Positions 48,617 through 60,181 of a DNA stretch of 64,000 nucleotides are shown here, piece by piece. Position 1 is the stretch's first letter. Every line of letters starts with the position of its first letter. A program made the position numbers and the translations under genes. Below the pieces are notes generated by a model, which worked only from the letters and a program-made list of their open reading frames with translations, did no database searches and was not told the origin of the DNA. Origin of the DNA: Thelephora terrestris (lineage: Eukaryota > Basidiomycota > Agaricomycetes > Thelephorales > Thelephoraceae); NCBI GenBank assembly GCA_015956445.1, contig WIUZ02000016.1:496001-560000 (forward strand). The letters run 5' to 3'.

Positions 48617-50350
48617 TTACAGATGGGATAACTGCAGAGCGAAGCCTTCTTCAATGGGAAAAGCGGTGTCCTCATCGGACATCAGAGCGAAATCCACGTT
48701 GCACGAGTGTTTCGATGCGTAGATGACGCTCGTAAGCGACCACCCCCAGCATCCGGGGGATTTGCCGTTTTCCGCAAGGAAAGCATCAGACGGTTCATCA
48801 TTAAAGGGAGGTACCTATGCGAAGGATTTTGTGAGCGCCGCAGCGGGGAATCCACCAGATGCGATCGACACGCACACGACATTCCCGCTGAGTATCAGCG
48901 CACAAGTGAAAACGATGAGCGCCTGGTTACTGATAAGTACCGGAATTGATACTTACATAGCTGGCAAGAGTTGTAGGCTTGGCTATGAAAATTTTCAACG
49001 ACGCTCACATCACCTGGAATGGGAATACTCACCCTTGCCAATAGCAGCATCAGCTCAAGTACAAAGTGAGACGTAAAGATGACCAAGAAATATACAGTCG
49101 AGTCTTGCACAATCGCACGAAGGAGGTGTGGCATATTGAAGTCTCTTCCTGCAGACCGGACTGCAAGAACAGCAATAACAACGAATGCCAGAACATCTGT
49201 CGGTACGTGAGCGAGCGAACACAGAACTCTTTGGGAGAAAGCAGACCATAGATGAGCGACATTGCTGTGTAGGCTATTTCTACCTTCGGATGCCTGGTAA
49301 AGAGACATAATCGATATTCCGGAAGGTTGATGGGCGGGAATCGTTGCGCTTCATTTCCAATAGCCGAAAGGGAGCATCAGCGGTCACCATCGAAGTATTC
49401 GTAGAGCATCATACGTAGAGCGCTCGCTGCCAAGTTTGTCAAGTATACACCCAACGCCAGTTGAGCGACTGTTATGCACACGAAGGGATCGGTGATGATC
49501 AAGCTTTTCATTGCGACAGCATATAATCTATGGGTTCCCAAAGGCCCAGTGAGGGTCGAGTGATATGGGAGGTGGAATTAATTCATACCTCACGTTCAAG
49601 ATGACCTGCGCCATCAGCGTGCACCAAACGAAGAAAAGGATCTCGATGAAGGAAGTCTTGGTACATCTGTCAGCACAGAATAAATTCAACGATGGGGACC
49701 GCATTACTGATTTAGCGATAAGACCCACCTCTATGACGGGAACGACAAACTGTCAGATACATTTGCCACTAGAAAAACCACTCGCCTCATATGAATACGT
49801 AAAATTTGCTGCGGTCGAGCGCCTTGAGCCTTGAACATGACTTTAATGTTGGCTGGAGCACGCACACACGGCGAACCATATCATGTTCGCTAACGGTAGA
49901 TACCTATTCTGTGTGAGGGGTGAGTCCCGAGGATTGAGAGGCCACCAGGGAGATCCGCATTACGCACCAGGAAGAATATTGGGAATGCTTCACCACGCTC
50001 AACGGAATGAATGGAGGGTCGGTAACCTTGATAACGTACCCCATGACCTTTTCCCTTTCCACGCATATTGAAGCTGGGCAAAGTCAGCGTAGAAACTCGT
50101 TAAGCAGGAACCACACGTGCTTCGTCCTCTAGGGTGAGAAAGTAGTCATAGAACAGGATGGTCGTAAGCGCCACCCAGTAGTACTGCAGATTCGATTAAG
50201 TCCGAGACGCTGATAGAAAAGTGACCTGAGGTTACCATGATAGAAGTGCTGACAGCAGTGTAGTTAGGAAGAACGCAGCTGCGATAGGAAGGCAAAGGAG
50301 ACGTACATGTCTTGTCCAACCTGGACGATTTCATGTAATTCTGAGGACAT
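48617..50350 (-). CDS. DUF6533-domain multipass membrane protein, copy 2
   Basis: Tandem relative of the gene at 45329-47133, in the same direction. It starts at ATG 50350 (MSSELHEIVQVGQD), with the same first two introns, and reads YYWVALTTILFYDYFLTLEDE. Later segments include SFIEILFFVWCTLMAQVIL, KVEIAYTAMSLIY spliced to DVLAFVVIAVLAV, and DSTVYFLVIFTSHFVLEL. It ends with an acidic tail (MSDEDTAFPIEEG) and TAA at 48617. The exon pattern is kept in both copies while the sequence has drifted, so both are likely real genes. Exact middle exon borders were not all verified. Function unknown. Confidence 0.68.
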
Positions 50351-50946
50351 CGGGGTTCAGGGTAACCGGGGGTTGACTCACACGGGCCAGAAGCACCGAT
50401 AGATGGACGTCTTATATACTGCCGGTGTACGATGCAGTGTTGGGCCTGGAGATCGTCATCATCTGTAGAGCCCCTGGAGAGGGTCAACGTCCGGACAGAG
50501 TCCCTAAAATAAAGGACTAGGAACTGATTGCAGGGTCTCATTCTATTGTTGAGCACCCTCAAAAAGACCGTAATAGCGCAGCGAGACGCTCTTTGTGAAC
50601 AGCTGATTGACAATGATCGATGATCGGCACCCGGTCTTCGTTTTCAGGTGTGGGAATCCGTCGGTGTGCCTTCTTTGTTGTAGAGACGTAGCCATCTCAA
50701 GATAAGGCAGTTGATTTCACCCCCCTCTCATCGATTTCTGAGTGAGAAAGCTGAGTACACCCGAATCAATCCCCAAGCCGTTGAGGGGATGATTCGATTC
50801 TGATCGCACAAGGGAAGACGGCAAGTCGATTCGGTGTGGAACCGTATGGAACCAAAAACACAGGTAGAGTACCTGGTACCATAGAGAAAGATGCTATGAC
50901 GAGGAAAGATCACAACTTACGTATATACAGCGCTGGGTGACATACA
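50351..50946. other. Intergenic region DUF6533 copy 2 / wc-2
   Basis: Nothing recognisable. It should hold the upstream region of DUF6533 copy 2 and the 3' UTR of wc-2. Confidence 0.4.
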
Positions 50947-52166
50947 TCAAACAACTGTGCTGGCTCCACCACCTTCACCCGTATCGTCGAACCTCCTTGC
51001 TTGTTTGGCCCAACGTAAGCCACAGGCGTTGCAAAGTGTCTTTGGCCCAAGAGGCCCCTACATGAAACCCCGTCAGACAATCGCGTAAACAATTGAAGCA
51101 GGGACGGACCTTTCTCCATTCGGGTGAGTCTGTTCTCCCACACGTCACACAAACCCGTTGAGAGGTCGGTGGAATTTGTTTCTTGGTCTGGGTTCACAGT
51201 TTCAGGTGAAGGTGGACCGTCGGGATATCGAATGCGGCATACCTTTTTCTTGGCAGGTTCCTCCTGGTCGCCCTCCTGCAAACCTGCAGCATCGAGGCTT
51301 CGCGTGACGGGATTTGTGATTGTTTGCATTGCCGATTCCGAGTGATCCGAAACCGTCGATGGCGCGGGATCGATGGGCAGCTGTGATGACGTAGTGGATG
51401 ACGGATGGGCTCCGAAAGTGGAAGGCAGGCTGGCGGAGGTCGATGTGGGCACCGTCAAGCTTGGGAGGGTCTGCATGAACGGTGCTTTCTGGGCCCTCAG
51501 TTCGCGTACGCGATGTTGCAACCGCTCGTTTTCCATCTTCAACTCGAGGAACGTGTTCAACCTAGATGAAAATGGCGCGTGTGAGGGCAAAGTAATGTGG
51601 TGGAACGAGGGACCTACATCGCCGTGTTCCTGCTTGGGTACGTCTTTGCAGTAGCAAAGAAACACTTGCAAGTGCCTTCGCCTTCTACAAAGTGGGGATA
51701 CCCGATGATTTCGAACAACACTTCCGTTGCCCTTGACGCCGCTTCAGGGGTGCTGGTAGAGGATGCTGGCGGCGGAACCTCTGGTTTCGTATGCATTCTG
51801 ACGTAGGACTGCATATCAGAGTTGTCTCTGATGGATTGCTCAAAAACTGTCTTGAAATTCTCGCGATCATCGACTGAGCGGACAAACCAATGTGAGTGGA
51901 TATGTCGATGAGGCCCTGCACACCGGTAGAATCTACGCACCATTGACCAAGTCAAGAAACCCAGTATCAATGAGGTCCTCATCTCTCCATCCAAGGAGTT
52001 CCTTGACGGCTGCGCTACAATAAAGGATTTGACATTGGGTGGAGAGAATGAGAATGATCGCTTCAGTGAGTTCGGTGATAAGGAGGTCAGCCCAACGCTT
52101 CCTCTTAGTGAACTCGAAGGTGGATAATGAAGAGGAGGGCGGGTAGAGTTGCGGCGACGACTGCAT
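50947..52166 (-). CDS. wc-2: White collar-2-like blue-light GATA factor
   Basis: Five exons (52166-51941, 51873-51618, 51561-51243, 51187-51110, 51057-50947; introns 52-67 bp) give 329 aa in one open frame. The PAS domain is at about residues 35-150 ([30 protein letters not shown] spliced to VDDREN, then [17 protein letters not shown]). A coiled coil follows ([21 protein letters not shown]). The GATA finger lies near the C-terminus and is split by an intron: [14 protein letters not shown] joined to [18 protein letters not shown]. The four Cys of the C-x2-C-x18-C-x2-C finger are present. WC-2 pairs with the flavin photoreceptor WC-1 to switch on light-induced genes. Length and domain order match basidiomycete WC-2. 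Confidence 0.93.
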
Positions 52167-52440
52167 GAAGATTGTGGATGGGGAGAAGGATCTAAGTTCG
52201 CCTTCTATCTCTTGTTATACACAAATGCTAAACGTAAACATGTTTGACGAGTTGATTTCCCACGCCTGCTCATTCTCGCAAAGTTCAACCTGCGCATCAT
52301 GTTCAATCGGCCGGGAGCTACACAGTATGTATGTACAGAGGATGGTAACGAAAATTATTACCGGAAAAGAGACCTATCGTTGTGAAGTAGGATAAATCTC
52401 GAAGAGAGGATATTATGAGCGGAAGTGGAGGGGTGGCATC

Positions 52441-54073
52441 TCACTCCGATGCGGATTCAGATGGGGTGGCGGGACTTGATGAGCTTACAAACCACAAGTC
52501 ATCCAATATATCCGACACTTCTGGCCGGCGCGATGATTCTAGCACGAGGATCCTTTGAAGCAAGGTAATCAATCCAGGTGTGTCGCCGATCTCTGAGGCC
52601 GACTGAATCCTCTGTGCGAGGGATACGTCGCGATCGCTTGGGGAATACGACTCTCCTGTGAATTCAATGAGAAGATAGCGAATTCCTAGGGTGTGAAATT
52701 CCATACCAAGAATGTCTATCCACTCCTGGGGGAGAGGTCCAAGGAGGGTCGTGAGTTCACGCAGGACCCTCGCTTCGTCACTGTGATATGCACCGCCGAC
52801 CAGGGAGTATGATGTGGCCAGTTCGTAAATCTGCCCATAATGTCAGACCGACGATCTCCTGTTCACTTTATGGGCCGCACCAAACATCCAATCGACCAGA
52901 CGTCTATCCGCGTGTCGTATTTGATCTTGGGAAGCATCGAGAGATGATTAACGAGAGCCTCCGGTGGCCGAACTTGTAACGGAGAGTGTAAGTCTCGAGG
53001 CTCTTCGGCAGTGAAGAATGCTGTGGGAACTCAATTATCAGTGATTCATTTCAGACCATCGTCACGAACCTTCCCCAAAGTCGATGATCTTTACGTGAAT
53101 GTCGTCTTGCTTCACACAGTCCACCAGATTTCCAGGGATCACCAGGTATTTGGGAAGGGAATTTGACTGATGCTGCTGGTTTCGAGCGAACACGGGCACG
53201 CATTGTGGAACTTCGAGGGTCATCATCGCCCTCTCCTCATCCGCTCCGTCGAGAGTAGGGATCTCGAGCGCGATGTTGCACTTGTGCAGGTCTTGATTAT
53301 CACCTTGAGTCCTCGTAATCAGCCGACAAGATAACTCACTGACCTGCGTGAACCACTCCACAATGATGGAGAAAAGAGATCCCGAGCGCGACTTGGTGCA
53401 TGAGAGATTTAATCGACTGCTGGATGACGGTAGGATTATCGTTGAACACGGCCTCGAGCTGAGGTCCGACGACTTGCGAAACCAGCACGTCATGTTCCCC
53501 ATTCACGCCTTGGACTCTGAAATGATCCAAGAGTGCGAGAACGCGTCCAGATCCGGGGTGTGTCACCGATTGGGACACAAGGTGACGATGGATCTTTATC
53601 TCCCCGTTCTTGCCGGTAAGTTCTGCGACGGCAAACTTGAGGGCGACATACCTACTAAGAAAGGGCTGTTAGTGATTCTGTGACAAAAGATGGTCGGAAG
53701 ATAATCAATTCCAGCTCGTGGCCACAACGACTTACGTCTGAGGAGTCGACTGGAGGTCGCGTGCAAGCCAGACGGTGGAATAGGTACCAAATCCGAGCTT
53801 GTGGATCACCCTGTACCTCTGGTGGTAGACGTCACCAAGGTGTACAGGGTGGTATCCTCCTGGTCGATAACGGTCTGGGCTTTCCACTTCTGGGCCAGCG
53901 AAATAAAAGTCGAGCGGTGAGAGAGGTTCCATCGAGACTCTGGGACGGTACGCGTGAGGGTGAAAAGCGAGAGGTACGTTTCCGAAAGCGAAGCCGAATT
54001 GTTGAACGAGTCCGACGACACCGTAGGCAACGTTGGACGTTGTTGACTCGCACCTGTTGACTCCCAGGCTCAA
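52441..54073 (-). CDS. SRPK-like serine/threonine protein kinase
   Basis: A multi-exon minus-strand gene. The first exon carries YRPGGYHPVHLGDVYHQRY and the glycine loop KLGFGTYSTVW, the typical opening of SR-protein kinases. After a 5' intron come VALKF (ATP-binding Lys) and KIHRHLVSQS. The catalytic loop is restored by splicing to VVHADLHKCNI, then KIIDFGE. Further exons read LQVRPPEALV and DVWSIGCLIYELAT, which are SRPK hallmarks. A subdomain X-XI region ends in a Ser/Pro tail (SSSSPATPSESASE) with the stop at 52441. The acidic spacer of classical SRPKs is short here. Likely role: phosphorylation of Ser/Arg-rich or related substrates. Start is either 54073 or the downstream Met before EPLSPLDF. 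Confidence 0.85.
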
Positions 54074-54659
54074 GGATGAGAAAGTGAAGATATCTCCACT
54101 TTATACGGTCGCTCTCGCAGTGATCCATAGCGTAGAGCGGGAGCATCGGAACGACATAGCCTATCATTTAGCGCTTTGCAGGCGGTTCGCCCGTGTTCAC
54201 GATCGTTCAAACGTTCATCAGCTGCTTAATGGCCTTGGTTCTTCCTCATGTAGCCCTGCCGTCAATCACCCTTTCGCGTTAGTGAGGGTGACCCAAAGGA
54301 TGTCGCTCAACTGCCATTGCGGGAACAAGTGGAGCTGCACCAAAAGGGCAGCGAAGATCACACACTTGCACCACTGCCAATCAGGCACTGTCATGTTTAA
54401 TGATTGTCACCCGGTGTTTCAATATTCCAATTATTACCGCCATGTCAAACCGCAGATGTTTTCTATCTGCACTCGCGCCGAGAACCAGTGGTCCAGAGGC
54501 TCGACGCTGGTGCTGTCATCTTGGAATGTATGCGTGCTCGACGGTTTTCCAAGTACTTAAACAAGGTGAGCAAGCCCCAGTTTATCCCGTATCCTGCCCC
54601 TTCCTCTACCCCAAGCCCAAGCCGCCAACTTCCTCGCTTCCAGAAGCACCCTAGATCCT

Positions 54660-55196
54660 ATGGCTGGCACAATCGCTTCGACCCGGACATGCGGTTGGGT
54701 TGACCTTCCGAAATGTGGAAAGCGTTGCTGGTTCGCCCACCTTCCCGAACCCGAGTCCCTCCGAAATTACGTCGCTATCATGGACGACTTTGGGGTTGAC
54801 CTCGAAATGCGGGGTCACAAGTTCCAGCACATTATGTTATGGTAAGTTTACGCGGTGTTTCATCTCAATCAGCCTCGCCCCTCTGTGCTCAATACCCCGT
54901 GTTCCGTACCTCGCAGGGAGCTCGGCCACAAAACCACAAAGCGCCCGACTACTTTCACGCCTGTGGATACTGCATACCACATCACGGCGCTGGCGTCGCC
55001 AGACATGACGGGCGGACGCTTCCGGGCATTCGCCGTCCACATTTACGTTAGAGGAGACATCCCGAGAGCCAAGTACACCTCTTTTTCATCAACCTACGCC
55101 CTTCTCAGGCGCGGTAATCGAGAGAAAAAGGTAGTGGATGCATCCAAACCTCTAGCGGTGGTCCCACCCTGCCGGGTCCCACCCCGGATCTGTTAA
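54660..55196 (+). CDS. Hypothetical protein, two exons
   Basis: Exons 54660-54841 and 54917-55196 (75-bp intron, GTAAGT...TCGCAG) join in frame to 153 aa, MAGTIASTRTCGWVDL... to ...CRVPPRIC. The part after the junction (YHITALASPDMTGG, RAFAVHIYVRGD) looks like a compact soluble domain. No signal peptide, membrane span or known motif is visible. Further 5' exons in 54400-54640 are possible. Family not recognised; confidence rests only on the clean splice sites and the open frame. Confidence 0.45.
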
Positions 55197-55748
55197 CTCT
55201 AACTCTCTTCCTTTCTCGGTAAGCCTCGTCACCTGTTCTCATTTCCTTGCTGCAAGACGTTTTAACCACATCGATAGTCTTATGAGCGCCCCCCCTTTAC
55301 ATACGCATCATGTACACTTATTGTCACCTTCATATCTATCCCGCTTTGTGGTTCGGGCTCGTGATTCCACCCTATGATCATCTTTAATATCTTAGTCTTC
55401 TGAGTTATCGTTCCATCTACCCTGGGCCCCTGTGCGCGTCTGTAAACTGTATTGTTATTTCCTATTCCTTTCCGGTGCTGACATCTTCGCCGGAATACAT
55501 TGGATTTTCCCTTTCTCAAAATAGCTGCGTCTGGTCTGCATGATAAGTTCTTCGGTTTCGCAAGAATATAGCGAGACAAGATGTCGAACGAGACGCAAAC
55601 GCCTGATCCAGCAGGCGCGGTTGCCATAATCACTAGTAAGTGGGGAACGAACGTATGGGTCTAGGATACAAGACAAGTAACTAGAATGCATATACTACAT
55701 CGTGTATGCCGCGCGACCTTAGTACCAAGGCGATCATCGATCAATCGA
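55197..55748. other. Intergenic region
   Basis: No gene is supported. It should contain the 3' ends of two converging genes (54660 plus strand and NSE1 minus strand). The minus-strand frame 55280-55633 has no recognisable motif. Confidence 0.4.
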
Positions 55749-57108
55749 TCATCGCCGACTCTTTCGTTTTGGTCTCGAACTCTCCTCCTCCTCGCCCCCG
55801 CCCCCGTCTTCATCCTTCAGGGCCTTGTTCCTCCCTGAGCTCCTTCTCTTTGGAGCGGGCTCCTCTTCCTCCGTATCTACTTCCATGCTCTCCTCTCGCG
55901 CTTTCCCTTTCCCTTTAGCTTTGGCACTTGCCTTCCCTTTCCCTGTCGCTTTCCCCTTGCCCTTCTTCTGCGATTGCGGGGGCTGGGTGCTTCCCCCTGC
56001 TTCGGCGTCTTCGTCTTCGTGATACACTACCTCATCTTCGTCCTCATCTTCGTCCTCGTCGTCGTCCGCCCTTCTCCTCGCCTTCGCATGTTTGTCCTGA
56101 CCCTCCACAAACGCCCCTTCGCCAATCTTCTTGAGTTTTCCCTCGGAGTCACCGCCCCAAGACGCCTCGCACACGGGGCACATTTGCCTGGTTCGCTTGT
56201 ACGCCGCGTAGCAATGGCTGTGAAGGATTCCCTCACAGTTGCGGGTATGACACCTGATACCGCGAAATACCATCTCGTGACATACTGTGCAATGAAGGAC
56301 ATCGTTTGGGAAGGTGTTGGCGATGTACGTTTGAAGCTCCACGATAGAGCGTGTCGTAAGGGAGAACCTTCCTTTCCTGTACATGGGGACCGATTACTTA
56401 GTCCCTAGCTAGAGCCATCATGGTGAATACAACACTGACTTGCTCTTGTGTAACCACCCTCGGGCAACAAAAGTGTCCAATATACGTTCTGCGTGAGTTT
56501 TTGTGAAAGTGGCCTTGAGGGTTTGACTTTCGCGAAGGGCTGCCAGCGACGAAAGACAATAAGACGAATTAGGTGCTGTAATGATCATCTCTACCTGAGA
56601 CCACCAGAGACAGCGTTAGAGGGAGGTCCAGGAGGTGGGTAGCGACGGAGACGAACGAGAAGTTTGAAATATGCCAACTCTGCTGGCGAATAATCCGAGG
56701 CCACTTGCGCAATCTCATCGCCTTTTCGATTCGCCTACGCGGCGAACACATCAGCTCCTGTCACGAGAGAGCAACGGATGGCCGTGCGAACGAACTAATA
56801 CGTAGACTTGGCTCCCCGTGAGTCCGTCCACAAATGGTACAATCTCGAGATCGAGTTTGTCCAAGGACGCATTGAGGTTGATCACGAATGTATTAAGCGA
56901 GTCGTCGTTATCCGGGATGTGGATATCCAAGTCCTCTTTTGCAGCTGTACGAGGTTAGATCATACCTACGGTAAATAGGGTGTGAGGACGGACCTTTGAC
57001 AGCCTCTACACACTTCTTCAGAAGAATCCTAGCGAGAGGTTTTGTTACGACCCTTCTGGATACAAGGGCCTGAAGGAAAAGCCGTTGGACATCGTCTTCA
57101 GACACCAT
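55749..57108 (-). CDS. NSE1: NSE1, SMC5-SMC6 complex RING-like subunit
   Basis: A multi-exon minus-strand gene from ATG 57108 (MVSEDDVQRLFLQAL). The winged-helix part runs through EDLDIHIPDNDDSLNTF, LEIVPFVDGLTGSQVYVLV, ASDYSPAELAYFK and DTFVARGWL. The last exon (stop at 55749) has the NSE1 RING-like finger CTVCHEMVFRGIRC...CEG...HSHCYAAYKR...CPVC. It is followed by an unusually long acidic and Lys-rich tail (runs of Asp-Glu, then repeated GKGKA), about 130 residues. NSE1 works with NSE3 and NSE4 in the SMC5/6 complex in DNA repair. The tail could be a nuclear localisation or chromatin-contact region; that is an inference. Middle exon borders are approximate. Confidence 0.88.
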
Positions 57109-57352
57109 GATGGCAGTGATTAACGAGAAAATACATAACCACGCGCCGTGACTTCATGGGAGCAGGTCGCGTCGCGTCGATCGCGTGACTCAAGCCTAAA
57201 TGGCTCAAAACGGAGGACGGGGGCGACCTTCTTTGTAGTTTTCGTTATCAAAGCAGAACCTAATTGCGATTTTATGCGGACGGAAAGGGAGAGGGGAAAA
57301 AATACAAGGATAGAGTCCTAGCAACGACTAAAAACGGATAATCGTGTGTTCC

Positions 57353-58212
57353 CTAGGGTTTCGGCACCCGTAACGTTTTGCTGACCATCGCCGCTGCCCA
57401 AGCCGCAAAAATCAAACTAACAACATGCATATCTCCGTCTCCACCTGTCTTTCCCAGGAGCGTGATTTGACCCAACGGAATGCCTTCGGTATCGATCGTC
57501 CACCCCTTCCACTGCCAGTAGGACAGCATACAGACGAGGAAGAGGGAAGACGGGATTGGAAGTCCCTCGAAGTAGCTTGACTTTCCCGAACCGTCTTTTG
57601 GAATTAAAGCGACTGTGGCGTTGAATCTGGCGAGTCGTGCGAGACCGCAGCAGATGAAACCCGTCAGAACGACGGTGTCCAACCACGTTCGCAGCCCAAT
57701 CACAAAGGCCAACAAGCCAGGAGCTACACCGAAGGATATCTAAAAGCCAAGTTGGTGAGTGGAAGAAGAGATCACGAGGGCAATTATGCGCACCAGGTCA
57801 GCAAGACTATCCAGCTCCTGACCCAACATACTGCTCGCCTTCCTCCACCGTGCAATCTTTCCGTCGAATAAATCAAACATGCATCCTGCAAGTGGGAGCC
57901 ACAGGGCGGTCCATAGATAGTTCGGGTCTTTTGTCACGAGATACCTGGCCGAAGAGAAGATGGAGAATGCACCGCAGACGCCATTCATGATCGTTACGAG
58001 GTCTGCAAGATGAAAATTCCTGTCCACAACCAACCCTCGTTAGCAAATACCGCAGGACTCCTCATATGGCGAGGGCCTCGTGAGCTATTTTCGACGCACC
58101 TGACGAGGGAAAAGTGGCCATGGGTGTCGTTGTACTGCCGTAGGGCGTGTCCTTTCGCCTCACCCTCCACAGGTTCTGTACCCAGATTCGATTTTTTCCC
58201 TTGTCGAGTCAT
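57353..58212 (-). CDS. CHO1: Phosphatidylserine synthase
   Basis: Three exons (58212-58100, 58019-57794, 57739-57353; introns 80 and 54 bp) give 241 aa. The CDP-alcohol phosphotransferase signature D-G-x2-A-R-x8-G-x3-D-x3-D is complete (DGKIARWRKASSMLGQELD then SLAD). After splicing it continues LISFGVAPG, the PssA/CHO1 pattern. Several hydrophobic spans follow (VVLTGFICCGLARLARF, SLFLVCMLSYW). The enzyme makes phosphatidylserine from CDP-diacylglycerol and serine in the endoplasmic reticulum. An upstream in-frame ATG at 58266 would add 18 residues; I prefer MTRQGKK because the extra part looks unconserved. Confidence 0.92.
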
Positions 58213-58320
58213 TCCGTGTATGTTTTTGAAAATTGCGCAAGATGGAGGTCGTAGATAGAGGAACAATATAATGGGAGTGGCCGATCACACTACCTCATGG
58301 ACAAGTCGACTAACCCCCTG

Positions 58321-60181
58321 CTAACCCTCGGCCATTACCACATCCTCGCCACTCTCCCCCTTCACCCGAGCCTTTTCAAGCTCCCGACTCTTCGCGGCGT
58401 ATAGGTTTGGATGAGTAACGCTCTCTCCGTCTAGCCCCGCCCCCTTCTTTACCCCATGTGAGATCTCCCAGACCCGTGTGCACGCAACATGATAGTGTTG
58501 CCCCTTAACGAGATGCGATATTTCCCCCATGTCTTGTGACCCCACGTTGTACATCGACATCAGCGCCGTTTGTAAATTTTCTGGCGCAAACGTCACAAAC
58601 GGACACCCGTGACACTCCATATCCTTTTGCCCTCGTTCCATGATGACCTGCATGCAGCTGCAAGATCATGAGCCGTTTTCAGCTGGAAAGATTCCCATCA
58701 GAAAACGCAACCACAACTCACGTCTTGGCCGGGTAGTTGGCTCGCTTCCCTTCGAGGCCAAACGAGTGCCGTATATTGTACTTGTATTCTTTGTTGAATT
58801 TGTCGTCTGTGATCTTGCTGAAAGACTTGCGCCAAAATATGAGAGCCTCCTCGATAGGCAAACCAAGCACCTGAGCGGCTCACCCCGTCAGCCCTAGTCT
58901 ATACCTGGCTCATCCGCTACCTACCTTGAGAAAGAGGCCATACTCTAACCGGCTGAAGTGCGGGAGGTGTTTCCGTTTGCGCAATTCTTCGTGTTGGTAC
59001 CGCATGCACAGTGGGAAGTGCTTGCGTGCCATCTCGTCAATCATATCTGCCGTCAACCCACCAGCGGTGGACGCGGCAGAGGAACCCCAATCGAAGTTGG
59101 CCCCAGATAAAAAGCCTTGGGAGAGGTTATTCAGCAGTGGGACGATCCGCGCGTCTTCGTCCAGACGTGGTAAGGCTTTCGCAGTAGCCTGTAAGCGAAT
59201 TTTTAAAACTGCCCTGATGATTGGGGAGGCGTCGAACCTCTAGCGCACGTTCCAACGTTTTTTGGAACTCATTGAAGACCAGGGCCGATTCTTCCGCAAC
59301 TGGCATATATGCCCAGCCTCCTTTTAGAACCACTCTCCGCTTTTCCACCAAGTCAGGAATACGCGTCCATCTAGCCTAGATATCTGTCGATCAGTTATAA
59401 GGGGCGCGAGTGCGTCAGGGAGCCGGTGTGCCTTTAAAAACACGTTGGAATCAGCGCTTTTCTCAAGCGTGTTGAGTTTATCCCTTAATGAGGTCCCCTC
59501 TTCTTCTGTCATCTGTGTGTATTGCATTAGTGGTCCGCCCTCTGGGGACAGGCCTAGGCGGACCTCGGACCAATCAAACATCATAGATTTCAGGAATTCT
59601 CGTCGCTCCAGCGCGTCGTCGTTGCCGTACCGCACACGGAACAGCGCGGTTTCTGCCTTTACGAAACGCCTTCTGAGCTCCTCCCTGTAAGAGTACAAAG
59701 TCCGGCAAACATTCAGTGTTCCTATCGCTCAGAAATCGGAGGCGAAGGGAACATGCGCTTACGACCGACAAAACGCCAACCTCAAGACAAAATGCCCAAT
59801 GTGGTCCTTCCGCCTCTGCTCGCCCAAATCGGCGGATTTAGCGGTGTTGCTATCAAGCGGGACGTACTTCGTGTATTGTTCCACAACAATTTTCTTCAGT
59901 TCTTCTGGAGGGCGGTTGCGGGCCCACGAGGATTCGATTTCTCCAAGCACTCGTAATCGGTCGATAGCAAACAGCTCAAACTCTTCGATCGTCACGTCGC
60001 CCAAGGGCGGTTTATCATAACTGTGGGTGGTAGATGGTGGAATGATTAGCCGGGGTAGTTGAGAATATTGAGGGGCTGCTCACAAGTTAAGTCGATGTGG
60101 ATACTTGAGCGTGGAGTATCTCGAGACCTCGCCTGTGCTCGATCCACCGTCGTCCCTGGTATTGCTACTGCTCTTGAACAT
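58321..60181 (-). CDS. PRI2: DNA primase large subunit
   Basis: A multi-exon minus-strand gene from ATG 60181 ([13 protein letters not shown]). The first exon joins YPHRLN to [19 protein letters not shown], the usual PriL opening. It continues [19 protein letters not shown] after a short intron, then a helical core. The C-terminal iron-sulfur domain shows NYPAKTCMQ, ECHGCPF and [13 protein letters not shown], whose Cys residues bind the 4Fe-4S cluster, and then ESVTHPNLY. It ends EDVVMAEG at 58321. PRI2 partners with PRI1 and polymerase alpha to make RNA-DNA primers. Exons between about 58700 and 59330 were not all resolved by eye. Confidence 0.88.

Noticed and set aside
50910-51671. Single long frame through the end of wc-2 without splicing
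   Set aside because: It destroys the GATA finger; removing the 55-bp and 52-bp introns restores all four Cys in one frame.
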